DNA from: Chthonomonadaceae bacterium
GTDB lineage: Bacteria > Armatimonadota > Chthonomonadetes > Chthonomonadales > Chthonomonadaceae
NCBI GenBank assembly: GCA_027459665.1
Contig: DAIDHN010000028.1
Location: 1 to 49,370 of the forward strand
Reading direction: 5' to 3'
DNA length: 49,370 nucleotides
Below are positions 24,373 to 32,509 of the stretch, one piece after another. Below the pieces are notes generated by a model. The model saw only the letters and a list, made by a program, of their open reading frames with translations, did not search any database and was not told where the DNA came from. Both the position numbers and the translations under genes were made by a program. The number at the start of each line of letters is the position of its first letter. Positions within the stretch are counted from its first letter, which is position 1.

Positions 24373-26118
24373 CTAGCGTCCGCCAAGTCCTCCAGGGCCG
24401 GGCGGCAGCGGCTGAATGGTTTGCGTTACCACCATATCGCCGGGTTTCACCCCGCTCACTATCTCGGTGTCATCGTCTCCCTGCAAACCCACCTGTATGG
24501 TGCGCTTTTCAAGCTTGCAGCCTTCTATCATGCGAGGGTCTGGCTGCGCACCCTTGTCCGGCTTGGCCTCCTGCCCTCCAATGGCCACCATGACAAAGTT
24601 TGAGCCGTCTGGTGCCGACTGCACTGCCTCGTTGGGCACCATCACTACATTTTCCTTGCGGCCCACAACAAAATCGCAGGTGGCATTCATGCCGGGTTTC
24701 AGCAGGCGGTAGGTTATATCGCTGTTGTCTACCTCGACGCGCACATGCAGGGTGGTGACGTTTGAGTTGACTACTTCCTGCGGGTCTATTTTTACTACCT
24801 TGCCCGAAAAAGGCACTGTGGGGTAGGCATCGAAGGTAACGTCTACCTTCTGCCCCATTTCAATGTTGGCAATGTCTGTTTCGTCTACTGCGGTATCTAT
24901 GTACATGCGCGAAATATCGCCCAGCTGCACTATGCTGGTGCCTGAAGAGTTGAACGACATGCCTGAGGTGATAAAGGTGCCCTGCTCTACATACTTCTGC
25001 AGTATGATGCCGTTGCTGGGCGCGGTTACATTGGTATCGTGCAGCTGCACTTTGGCATTGCTCATCTCGGCGTCTCCGCGCACCACTGCTGCACCCGCCT
25101 GCTGAATCTGGGCCAGTTTCACCTGGTTGTTCAGCACCTGCGCCTTGGCCTGCTGCAGATTTGCGCGCGCCTGCGCTATCTGTGCATCTGCCTGCTGGGC
25201 ATCTGCTCTGGCTGCCTGCGCAGCGCTTCTTTGCAGCTTTACCTGCACGCTGTTTGCCACCGCATTGTTGAGGGCCGCCTGCGCCTGCGCCACCTGCGCC
25301 TGCTGTGCAGCCACATCCTGATCCAGTTCGGGTGCAAGGGTCTGGTAGCGTTTCAGAGCGGTTTCGTAGGCGGCGTAGTTTACATCACGGGTAGCCTGCG
25401 CCTGGTCTACGGCCGACTGCGCCACAAAGCCTTTTGCCAGCAGAGCTTTCTGGCGTTTCAGCTGCAGGTCGGCGTTTACCAGGTTGGCTTTGGCCTGCCC
25501 CAGGTCTGCCCCGGCCTGAGCGCGGGTTTGGGGAACGGTGGCGCTGATCATTTGCGTCAATTTTGCCTGTTGCGCCTGCAGCGTGGCTTTTGCGCTGGCA
25601 ATGCTTGCATCGGTCAGCGCGCCCTGGCTGTTTGCTGCTGCCTGCGCCGAATGGTACCGTGCTTCTGCCGCCGCTGCTGCTGCAATTGCAGAGCGCAGGT
25701 TAGCCTCGGCGGTGGCAATGCCTACCTGAGTTTGGGTTTTTTGCAGCTTGAGGCTGTTTTCAGCCTGATCTACCTGGCTCTGCCCCGAAGCAATGTCTGC
25801 ACGTGCCTGGTTGTAGGTGAGCAGGGTATCTGAAGGGTCGATTTGGGCAAGCAGCTGGCCTTTGGTAACAATGGTGCCCAGGTGCACCGGCAGGTTGTCT
25901 ATACGCCCGCCCGCACGGCTCTTGATGTCTACCACAGTCCAGGGAGTAAGAGTGCCGGTAGCAGAAACCGTTTTTTCCACTTCTCCCTGCGACACCTTGG
26001 CTACACGGTAGCGAACCATGCTGCTGCTGGAGCCAAAGCCAAACATTTTGCAGCCCGAAAGAGTTGCGAGGGCAAGGGTGCCCATCGCACAGCAGAGCAG
26101 TTTTCTTGCTCCATTCAT
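24373..26118 (-). CDS. macA: MacA/HlyD-type periplasmic adaptor lipoprotein
   Basis: Predicted 581-residue membrane-fusion protein. A lipobox (LATLSGC) near residue 23 indicates a lipoprotein. Next come a barrel-sandwich hybrid half (VSQGEVEKTVSATGTLTPWT, SRAGGRIDNLPVHLGTIVTK), an unusually long Ala/Gln-rich coiled-coil hairpin over about residues 90-360, the second lipoyl half (VTAPSNGIILQKYVEQGTFI) and a beta-barrel/MPD end. The hairpin is much longer than in E. coli MacA (371 residues total), suggesting a deep periplasm or a different TolC contact. AAGGAG precedes ATG, and the gene is 2 bp after the TolC-like gene. Confidence 0.9.
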   Translation of the reverse strand: MNGARKLLCCAMGTLALATLSGCKMFGFGSSSSMVRYRVAKVSQGEVEKTVSATGTLTPWTVVDIKSRAGGRIDNLPVHLGTIVTKGQLLAQIDPSDTLLTYNQARADIASGQSQVDQAENSLKLQKTQTQVGIATAEANLRSAIAAAAAAEARYHSAQAAANSQGALTDASIASAKATLQAQQAKLTQMISATVPQTRAQAGADLGQAKANLVNADLQLKRQKALLAKGFVAQSAVDQAQATRDVNYAAYETALKRYQTLAPELDQDVAAQQAQVAQAQAALNNAVANSVQVKLQRSAAQAARADAQQADAQIAQARANLQQAKAQVLNNQVKLAQIQQAGAAVVRGDAEMSNAKVQLHDTNVTAPSNGIILQKYVEQGTFITSGMSFNSSGTSIVQLGDISRMYIDTAVDETDIANIEMGQKVDVTFDAYPTVPFSGKVVKIDPQEVVNSNVTTLHVRVEVDNSDITYRLLKPGMNATCDFVVGRKENVVMVPNEAVQSAPDGSNFVMVAIGGQEAKPDKGAQPDPRMIEGCKLEKRTIQVGLQGDDDTEIVSGVKPGDMVVTQTIQPLPPGPGGLGGR

Positions 26119-26120
26119 GT

Positions 26121-27590
26121 TTATTTTCTCCTTGAGGAGGTACGGGGCGCCAGCTTGACGCGTGGCACATCTGGCACAAAGGCCGGGTCGTTGCTGCCTA
26201 TATCCCGCAGCAGGCGGGCATCTGCAATGTAAAAATTGTAGATGGCGTTTACCTGGTTCACCTGGGCGGTAACCAGCTGCACTTCTGCATTGATCGAGTC
26301 GAGTATATTGATCACGCCATTTTCGAGCTTGGCTTTGGCTGCCTGGTAGTTGGTTTGGCCGGCCGCTACTGCGGAATCGGCCGCAGTGACCTGCTGGCGC
26401 GATACTTCGCGGGTAAGATAGTCTTGCTCAACATTGAGTCGAATGTTCTGCTCCTGCTGGTCAAGGCCCCTCTCCTGCTCTACCAGTGATGCTTGATTTG
26501 AGCGCACTTCCGCTCTGGTAAGACCGGCGTCAAACAGAGGGTAGGAAAATGAAACCAGAAAGAGGCGCTGCTCGCTGCCGGCAGGGTCGAACTGATACCC
26601 TTCCTGCACCGAAGCATTCACCGAAAGGCCGGCATTGATTCGGGCAATGCGCAGAGAGTCGGTTTGCGCATCTACCAGCGCCTGCTGCTGCCTCAGGTCG
26701 AGGCGGTTGTTGTAAGCCATCTGAATGTAGGAGATTACGGGACGCGTGTCGGCGGCAGGGTTGACGGTGGGGAGCTGCTGGTTTGCAAACACCAGAGGCT
26801 CCATAGAAACCACCCCCATATTGTTTTTGAGCGTTGCCTCATCTATGCCTGCCTGGTTTTCTGCCTGCAGCAGGGCAACCTGGGCGTTGGCAAGGTTGCT
26901 CTGGGCCTGCAGCGTATCCGACTGGGCAGCATTGCCTACCTTTACCTGCGCCTCAATCGAATCGAGGGTCTCCTGGGCCAGCTGCACATTCACTTGCTGC
27001 ACCTGTATCAGCTGCCTGTCGCGCAGTACCTGGTAGTAAGACTGCGTTACGTTGAGCACCACATCCTGGCGCACATTGCCGAGGTTGAATTCTGAGGCAA
27101 ACAGGTTGTTGCGCGACTGCTGCAGGGTCGCCTCGCGCTTGCCCGTATCCCATATCAGCTCTTTTGCTGTTATCTGCCCGCTCAGCGACTCGGTGGTGCT
27201 TGAGGTAGGAGCGGAGGGGGTAGCGCCTGCAGACGAGCCAAACCCGCGCAGGGTCTGCGTGCTGGTCTGGTAGGTAAGACCTGGGGTAATTTGTGGAAAG
27301 TAGTTGGAACGTGCAATCACTACCCCTGCCTTGCCGGCATCCTCCTGCGCCAGTGCAATGGCAATTGCGTTCTGGCGGGTAAGGGCAATCTGAATGGCGC
27401 GGTTGAGGGTAAGAGGCTGCGACAGGCTCAGATCGCTGGTTGTATTGATGTTGGGATTCACCGGTACACCGTAGATGTGCTGGGCCGGGGTTTGAGGCGC
27501 AGAGGCTGCAGGTTTCTGGGCAAGCGCTCTGCCCGCAGAAGCACAGGCGAGAGCAGCTGCCAAAAAGCCGGTTTTTCTGGAACAAAACAT
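26121..27590 (-). CDS. TolC-family outer-membrane efflux protein
   Basis: Predicted 489-residue outer-membrane factor. The ATG at 27590 (MFCSRKTGFLAAALACASAG) follows AAGGA at 10 nt and gives a signal peptide; the longer TTG reading from 27632 lacks a ribosome site. It has the two repeated OEP domains: LTLNRAIQIALTRQNAIAIA, YFPQITPGLTYQ, then NNRLDLRQQQALVDAQTDSL, LSVNASVQEGYQ, with a long alpha-helical tunnel. This is the first structural gene of the export operon, 69 bp from the divergently placed end of the marR-type gene in the same direction. It provides the outer-membrane exit duct and implies a diderm envelope. Confidence 0.92.
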   Translation of the reverse strand: MFCSRKTGFLAAALACASAGRALAQKPAASAPQTPAQHIYGVPVNPNINTTSDLSLSQPLTLNRAIQIALTRQNAIAIALAQEDAGKAGVVIARSNYFPQITPGLTYQTSTQTLRGFGSSAGATPSAPTSSTTESLSGQITAKELIWDTGKREATLQQSRNNLFASEFNLGNVRQDVVLNVTQSYYQVLRDRQLIQVQQVNVQLAQETLDSIEAQVKVGNAAQSDTLQAQSNLANAQVALLQAENQAGIDEATLKNNMGVVSMEPLVFANQQLPTVNPAADTRPVISYIQMAYNNRLDLRQQQALVDAQTDSLRIARINAGLSVNASVQEGYQFDPAGSEQRLFLVSFSYPLFDAGLTRAEVRSNQASLVEQERGLDQQEQNIRLNVEQDYLTREVSRQQVTAADSAVAAGQTNYQAAKAKLENGVINILDSINAEVQLVTAQVNQVNAIYNFYIADARLLRDIGSNDPAFVPDVPRVKLAPRTSSRRK

Positions 27591-27659
27591 TCGGCGCAAG
27601 TCCTTTCGAGAAAAATAAACTGGAGGTATCAATCAACAGACGCGTGAAGGCGGCAAGAG

Positions 27660-28241
27660 TTATGCCTGCCCTCTCACTCGCCTGGACATCAGGTCTACTA
27701 CGCCCTGCACAGCCTCCAGGCTGTTTTGCTGTGCTGCGTCTTTCGCAAAGAATGCAGTCTGGTCTGTCTCCTGCACCATTCCCTGCTTCAGCCGCACCTG
27801 CCAGGCGCTGTCTCCCAGCGCCTTTAGCCCAAGCAGAACGGTTTCTCTCTCTGCCGGGACGAGACCCGTCCAGATTTCATTCAGAGTGTCATGCTGCTGT
27901 TCTACATTGGTTTGCAGCACTGCCTCGGCATGCCGGGTTACGCGCAAGCGCACCACCCGCCGGTCCTGGGTATCGTGCGTGCGTTCTATCATCCCCCGCC
28001 TCACCAGCCTTTCTGCCAGCTGGGTCACAGTAGACTGCGATACGTGCAGCCTTTCGCTAAAAAATTTCATAGTTGCATCCGGGTTGTAAAACACTGTCCA
28101 AAGCAGCCGCATTTGCGCAAGCGGCAGCGCCTCTATTTCGGGGATGTGTTTCTGCTCAAACATCACCAGCCTTATCACCCACATAAGCGCAAGCTCCAGG
28201 GGTGAGTGATTTGCAGATGAGTTGTTCCTGGCATCTTGCAT
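27660..28241 (-). CDS. MarR-family transcriptional regulator
   Basis: Predicted 193-residue winged-helix repressor. Landmarks are LAQMRLLWTVFYNPDATMKF and FSERLHVSQSTVTQLAERLV (the recognition helix), followed by RRGMIERTHDTQDRRVVRLR, the wing with the family D-x-R-D/R pattern. The C-terminal dimerisation region is extended by about 45 residues (MVQETDQTAFFAKDAAQQNS onward) relative to typical MarR proteins. It is the promoter-proximal gene of the tolC-macA-macB operon. Ligand-relieved repression of the exporter is therefore likely, with the palindrome at 28267-28289 as operator. Confidence 0.9.
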   Translation of the reverse strand: MQDARNNSSANHSPLELALMWVIRLVMFEQKHIPEIEALPLAQMRLLWTVFYNPDATMKFFSERLHVSQSTVTQLAERLVRRGMIERTHDTQDRRVVRLRVTRHAEAVLQTNVEQQHDTLNEIWTGLVPAERETVLLGLKALGDSAWQVRLKQGMVQETDQTAFFAKDAAQQNSLEAVQGVVDLMSRRVRGQA

Positions 28242-28266
28242 GATGTATGTATCCTGACTGTTTGTT

Positions 28267-28289
28267 TGTACAGATACTTTAACTGTACG
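28267..28289. promoter_or_regulatory. Candidate MarR operator
   Basis: TGTACAG-ATACTTTAA-CTGTACG is an inverted repeat with 7-bp arms (6 of 7 pairing) and a 9-bp centre, 26 bp upstream of the marR start codon. The size and placement fit a MarR dimer site controlling its own operon. The flanking 28242-28330 stretch is AT-rich. Confidence 0.6.
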
Positions 28290-28449
28290 AATTAATCAGC
28301 GGTGCGGTTGCATTATTTTTTCCCCTCGTTTCAGTTATTTGCATGAGAAGAGCCATTCTGTGCAATTTTGACTGCAAGAATGCAGGAACCGCCCTGCCTG
28401 ATGCAGAACAGAACTTTATCTCACTTTCTAAAATGCACAGGAGAAAAGA

Positions 28450-29445
28450 ATGGCATCACTGCAAATACGTTTTGTACCCATGCTGGCGGCGCTCGCCCTG
28501 CCTCTGCTGGCCGGCTGCGCCAAGGAACAGCCGGCTTCTACAGGCGGCACAGGGCCGCAGGGCATCTCCATTGCCGTTATTCCCAAAGGAACTGCCAACT
28601 CATACTGGCAAACTGTGAAACTGGGGGCTGAGGCGGCGGGCAAAAGCGCCAATGTGAAAATTATATTCAACGGCCCTGCCCAGGAAACAGACATCACAGG
28701 GCAAATCGATATTCTGAACACCGAGGTGAATGCCGGCGTAAAGGGCATTGTGCTGGCCGCCTGCGACTCGCATGCGCTGCTGCCGCCGGTGCTGCTGGCA
28801 GTGCAGCGCGGCATTCCCGTAGTCACCATAGACTCGGGGCTTGACCCGGCGCATGACCCTTCGTACTGCTACATTGCCACCGACAACGTAAAAGGCGGCG
28901 CAAAGGCAGCAGACGCTTTGGCAGCGGCAATGGGCGGCAAAGGCAAGGTAGGCGTGCTGGGCTTTATACAGGGGGCAGCTTCCAACGATCAGCGCATTCA
29001 GGGGTTTGTGCAGGAACTGAAAAAGTATCCGGGCATGCAGGTAGTCTCTACGCTCTACGATGACAGTGATACCAACAAGGCTGTAAACCAAACCACCAAT
29101 ATGCTCACCGCACATCCCGACCTGGCGGGTATTTATGCTGCAAATCAGCCCGGCGGGCAGGGGGCGGCAAACGTTTTGAAGCAAACGGGCCGCGCCGGCA
29201 AAATCAAGCTGGTTTCATTTGATGCATCTGATGAGGAAGTGCAAGATTTAACCAGCGGCTCTATTGAGGGTCTGGTGGTGCAAAACCCCTACGAAATGGG
29301 CTACCAGGGCGTGATGCAGGTGATGCAGGCATTGAAAGATGCACCGGCTCAGCACAAATTTATAGACAGCGGTGTTACGGTAATCACCCCAAAAAACCTG
29401 AACACCCCTGCCATACAAAAGCTTTTGCACCCCTCTGGCTCGTAA
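28450..29445 (+). CDS. Sugar-binding periplasmic lipoprotein (RbsB-type)
   Basis: Predicted 331-residue substrate-binding protein of the periplasmic-binding-protein-4 / ribose family. A lipobox (LALPLLAGC) near residue 22 gives a lipoprotein. The core reads ISIAVIPKGTANSYWQTVKL, DITGQIDILNTEVNAGVKGI, VLAACDSHALLPPVLLAVQR, IPVVTIDSGLD, then KGKVGVLGFIQGA, DLAGIYAANQPGGQGAANVL and KLVSFDASDEEVQDL, typical of the two-lobed fold. AGGAGAAAAGA precedes the ATG. No ATPase or permease gene is adjacent, so its transporter partners are elsewhere or it works as a chemoreceptor-type sensor. The ligand is likely a monosaccharide, by family only. Confidence 0.88.
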   Translation: MASLQIRFVPMLAALALPLLAGCAKEQPASTGGTGPQGISIAVIPKGTANSYWQTVKLGAEAAGKSANVKIIFNGPAQETDITGQIDILNTEVNAGVKGIVLAACDSHALLPPVLLAVQRGIPVVTIDSGLDPAHDPSYCYIATDNVKGGAKAADALAAAMGGKGKVGVLGFIQGAASNDQRIQGFVQELKKYPGMQVVSTLYDDSDTNKAVNQTTNMLTAHPDLAGIYAANQPGGQGAANVLKQTGRAGKIKLVSFDASDEEVQDLTSGSIEGLVVQNPYEMGYQGVMQVMQALKDAPAQHKFIDSGVTVITPKNLNTPAIQKLLHPSGS

Positions 29446-29454
29446 CACAAGGGG

Positions 29455-29484
29455 AAAAAAGCCCCGCCTTGAAAAAGGCGGGGC
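29455..29484 (-). terminator. Rho-independent terminator of the PEP-CTERM gene
   Basis: Read on the minus strand, GCCCCGCCTT-TTTC-AAGGCGGGGC forms a 10-bp stem with a 4-nt loop, followed by TTTTTT. It lies 25 bp beyond the stop codon of the 29510-30088 gene. It may also help end the convergent plus-strand binding-protein gene, although that side has no T-run. Confidence 0.9.
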
Positions 29485-29509
29485 AGTTATCAGAAAAAGG
29501 AAGCGTGCG

Positions 29510-30088
29510 TCAGGCAGACCGCTTGCGGCGGCGCAGACCAGACAGCATGGCGGTTCCGCCCAGACCAAGCAGCCCCAGAATAGTGGATGCCTCGGGAGCA
29601 GGAGGAGGAGTACCGCTTACATTGATGGTAAAGTTTTCTACACTGGAGGTAGCAAGCAGAGTGCCTGTGTTGTCGTACACGCTAAACTGCTCTGTGCCTG
29701 TGTACTTGCCTGGCGTGCTGAAACCGGCAAAATCAAGCAGGTCGCCCGAAGTTGTGGAGCCGCTGGTCAGCATGTCTGTGCCCGATGTACCAGGGAAAGT
29801 GCCGTTTGATACTGTGTCATTGACATTGGAACCTGTTAGGCCAGGTGCCCAGTTGATGTTCAAACTGTCTGTTAAATTGGCAGTGGTTGGGCTACCTTTT
29901 CCTGCTGTGTAGTCGGCAGCGGCAAAAATAGAGAAAGCCTGGTTCACGTTCACGTTGAATGTGTTGGTTGGGTTCAAGCTGCTGTCAAGCAGGCTGAGTG
30001 AGAGGGTTTGGGCATGGACAGCTGGCGCAAGTGCAAACGTGACCGCAGCCAGTGCTGCAACAGACGCGCAGCGATACAATGATTTCAT
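29510..30088 (-). CDS. PEP-CTERM sorted exported protein
   Basis: Predicted 192-residue secreted protein. The start at 30088 gives a signal peptide (KSLYRCASVAALAAVTFALA, AVHAQT). A Ser/Thr/Asn-rich beta domain of about 140 residues follows (NPTNTFNVNVNQAFSIFAAA, FSTPGKYTGTEQFSVYDNTG). The C-terminus is a PEP-CTERM signal: P-E-A-S-T, a hydrophobic helix (ILGLLGLGGTAMLSGL) and a basic RRRKRSA end. An exosortase (EpsH/XrtA type), not seen in this window, would process it for envelope or matrix anchoring. It is a monocistronic gene with its own -10 element and terminator. Confidence 0.88.
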   Translation of the reverse strand: MKSLYRCASVAALAAVTFALAPAVHAQTLSLSLLDSSLNPTNTFNVNVNQAFSIFAAADYTAGKGSPTTANLTDSLNINWAPGLTGSNVNDTVSNGTFPGTSGTDMLTSGSTTSGDLLDFAGFSTPGKYTGTEQFSVYDNTGTLLATSSVENFTINVSGTPPPAPEASTILGLLGLGGTAMLSGLRRRKRSA

Positions 30089-30225
30089 AACGAGAGTAAC
30101 TTCCTTTCGGTTCCTGTTGAAATAACACACTGCCAATGCAGTGATCGGCATCAGGATATGTCAGATACCGCTCTGCTTTCTCTTTTTCGTCAACAGAGCA
30201 AAAGCGCAGAGCCGACACAAAAGAG

Positions 30226-30231
30226 ATTATA
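30226..30231 (-). promoter_or_regulatory. Consensus -10 element upstream of the PEP-CTERM gene
   Basis: Minus-strand TATAAT sits in AT-rich DNA about 138 bp upstream of the start codon; no convincing -35 is seen at 16-18 nt. The rest of the 235-bp gap (30089-30323) contains a perfect 12-bp palindrome AATACCGGTATT at 30308-30319 and no gene. Confidence 0.4.
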
Positions 30232-30323
30232 TACTTAAATGAGGCATAATTTGTTCCATTTCACACATTTCAGCATTTTTTTTCAATGTTTTCTTCAACA
30301 GTTGTAGAATACCGGTATTGTTA

Positions 30324-31499
30324 CTATGTATATTCACCCTCTAGGCGTTTCCGAATCAGTTTTTCGAGGGTCGGAGAGGCATTCCAAAAATCGCGCAGCT
30401 GCATATAGCGCTGCCATGCAGCTTCCTGCCCTTCGCTGCTGCCCTTTACAGCTCTCAGCATAATGTTGCGCGGAGTATGACCGGCATCTATAAATTCCAG
30501 CATCTGCACACGGTAGCCGCATGCAGTCAGAAGGGCGGAGCGCAGGCTTTCGGTTACCAGTTCAGTGAGGCGCTCGCGCATTATTCCATACTCCAGCATG
30601 TGCTCGAGCGGCGGGCAGTGCAGCTGGGTGCGCAGTTCATGCTGGCAGCAGCCCACCGCCAGTATTACGCTTGCATTTTGCAGTATGCCGGCGGCCAGCG
30701 CATAGTCTGTAGCAGTATCGCAGGCATGCAGCGAAACCGAAAGATGCACCGGGCAGGGCGGCTGCCAATCTCCGATAGCAGCGTTCACAAACTGCAGCCC
30801 CTGCAGCTCAAGCTCTGCGGCCAGCGCATTGCCCTGCGCTGTCATATCCTCTTTCAGGTCTATTCCAAACAACTGCACGCTGCGTTTTTCCACCTGTGTA
30901 AAATAGTGGTGCAGCGCAAAGGTAAGAGTAGCCCTGCCTGAGCCATAATCTGCAATGCAAAGCGGGTCTTGTGCAGGCAGGCTGCCTGAAACATCGCGTA
31001 CCATTTCAAGAAAGCGGTTTACCTGGCGAAACTTGTCGCGTCTGGAGGGGTACGGGTTGCCCTGTGCATCCACTATACCCAGCCGGTGCAGAAAAGCGCA
31101 GGGCACGCCTTCTGGTATGAGGTATTCGGGGGTGCGGTTGTGGTTCATATCAGGCGGCTGGGGAGCCTGCGGCTTTTTGTGCCGAAGCCTCACCCTGCCG
31201 CCTGGCAGCATATGAACTACAACCTCGTTGTCTGCAGTGCGCAGCAGCGCTTCGGTAAATTCCTGCTGCAGCAGGCGTTCTGTTTCCTGCCTGGCGCCTG
31301 CAGGCAGAAAGTTGCGGTGTTCCACCCGTTTTTCCTGCAGACAGGAGAACTGATAATGCAGTTTGCCCTGCAGCAGCAGAGGGCGTATTTCAACACGTCG
31401 GCAGCTGGCAGGCGGTCGTTTGCCGTGCAGTACCGCCTCATGCAGTTGGCCATTGGCAAAGCACTCATTTAGAATGTGGGCAAGGCGGGCATCGCTCAT
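30324..31499 (-). CDS. METTL25-like SAM-dependent methyltransferase
   Basis: Predicted 391-residue class I methyltransferase-like protein and the last gene of the cdaA operon. An N-terminal region of about 130 residues ends in RVRLRHKKPQAPQPPDMNHN. The Rossmann domain has motif I LCIADYGSGRATLTFAL, then LFGIDLKED, SLHACDTATDYALA and ILAVGCCQHEL. The H-A-C and G-C-C-x-H pair resemble the METTL25/RRNAD1 subgroup (methyltransferase domain 13679). The substrate is unknown; members are thought to act on RNA or protein. The ATG overlaps the deaminase-like gene by 4 bp (ATGA), indicating translational coupling. Confidence 0.8.
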   Translation of the reverse strand: MSDARLAHILNECFANGQLHEAVLHGKRPPASCRRVEIRPLLLQGKLHYQFSCLQEKRVEHRNFLPAGARQETERLLQQEFTEALLRTADNEVVVHMLPGGRVRLRHKKPQAPQPPDMNHNRTPEYLIPEGVPCAFLHRLGIVDAQGNPYPSRRDKFRQVNRFLEMVRDVSGSLPAQDPLCIADYGSGRATLTFALHHYFTQVEKRSVQLFGIDLKEDMTAQGNALAAELELQGLQFVNAAIGDWQPPCPVHLSVSLHACDTATDYALAAGILQNASVILAVGCCQHELRTQLHCPPLEHMLEYGIMRERLTELVTESLRSALLTACGYRVQMLEFIDAGHTPRNIMLRAVKGSSEGQEAAWQRYMQLRDFWNASPTLEKLIRKRLEGEYT

Positions 31500-32509
31500 A
31501 ACTGCACCAGAGACTGCAGCAGCGCGTCTGGCGGGTCGGCATGAGGCCAGGCAAAGGCATGGCGGTAGGCCGCGCTCTGGCAGCGTTTCAGCTGGCTGAA
31601 GTCTATTACATCCTGCGTAAGCAGGTTTTCATACTCAAACGGCAGCCGCACATTGTGCAGCCCGGGGTTGTCTGTGCAGATCACAATGTCTACCCCGGCC
31701 TCATCACAGCGCTGAAACACCCCGCGCAGGGCGGTTAGTTCGGTAAGCGTGCCTGTTTTCAGGTACGAGGTAGGGCATACCTCCAGGCACTGTCCCCGGT
31801 CGGCAATTTGCGGCAGAAGCTGTGGGCAGTGCATTGCAATCTGAATGCCGTGGCCTATGCGGTTCAGGCAGGGCAGAAGCTCAGGGTAAAAGCCGTTGGC
31901 GGTTTCAAACAGGTGGCAGGTTGTTTTGATCTGCATTTGGCGCGCGCGCTGAAACAGCTCTGCAAACTCCTTCAACCTCGGCGCATACAGGGTATCCGGG
32001 CCAGCCAGGTCTATTCCGCACACCAGGTCAGGTTCCTGCACTGCCAGTTCCAGCACCGCCCGATTGATGTGTAACGGCAGCCTGCTGTGCATGCAGAGTA
32101 TCTGCCGCAGCAGCACAGGGTATTCTGTCTGGCTGGCGGCCTGAGCAATAATGCGCACTACCTCACGCATTTGCGCAATGCGCTCCGCTTCGGGCAGGTT
32201 TTCTTCTGTGCGGTACCAGGGGCTGTAACGCAGTTCCAGGTAAACAATGCTCTCGAAAACATAGGCTCCGCGCACAAGTTTGGTTACAAAGTAGGGCAGG
32301 TTTTGCAGGCGCTGCACCCCTTCAACCAGGGTGTGCAGTTCCAGAAATTCAGTAAGGCTGCCTCTGGGCCTCACAAGAAAGCGTTCAAACTCTTCGTAAT
32401 CGGGAAACTGTGCAGCCAGCGGGTGGTTGTGTCTGTGCAGGTACCGCCAGAATATGCGCGGCGCCACCGCCCCGCCCAAATGACGATGCAGATCAGCATG
32501 AAGCGGCAC
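31496..32509 (-). CDS. Adenosine-deaminase-family metallo-hydrolase
   Basis: Predicted 337-residue TIM-barrel amidohydrolase. A GTG at 32509 with GGAGG 6 nt upstream is chosen, putting the zinc-binding H8-x-H10 (HADLHRHLGG) at the very N-terminus as in ADA enzymes. Further ligands and catalytic residues fit: CGIDLAGPD, the C-H-L-F-E segment (metal His, catalytic Glu), NRIGHGIQ, and CTDNPGLHNV. The family normally reads T-D-D-P at this last site; here the second Asp is Asn, and since this residue helps bind the purine N7, specificity may differ. It overlaps the glycosyltransferase gene by 17 bp and the methyltransferase gene by 4 bp. Confidence 0.85.
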   Translation of the reverse strand: MPLHADLHRHLGGAVAPRIFWRYLHRHNHPLAAQFPDYEEFERFLVRPRGSLTEFLELHTLVEGVQRLQNLPYFVTKLVRGAYVFESIVYLELRYSPWYRTEENLPEAERIAQMREVVRIIAQAASQTEYPVLLRQILCMHSRLPLHINRAVLELAVQEPDLVCGIDLAGPDTLYAPRLKEFAELFQRARQMQIKTTCHLFETANGFYPELLPCLNRIGHGIQIAMHCPQLLPQIADRGQCLEVCPTSYLKTGTLTELTALRGVFQRCDEAGVDIVICTDNPGLHNVRLPFEYENLLTQDVIDFSQLKRCQSAAYRHAFAWPHADPPDALLQSLVQL

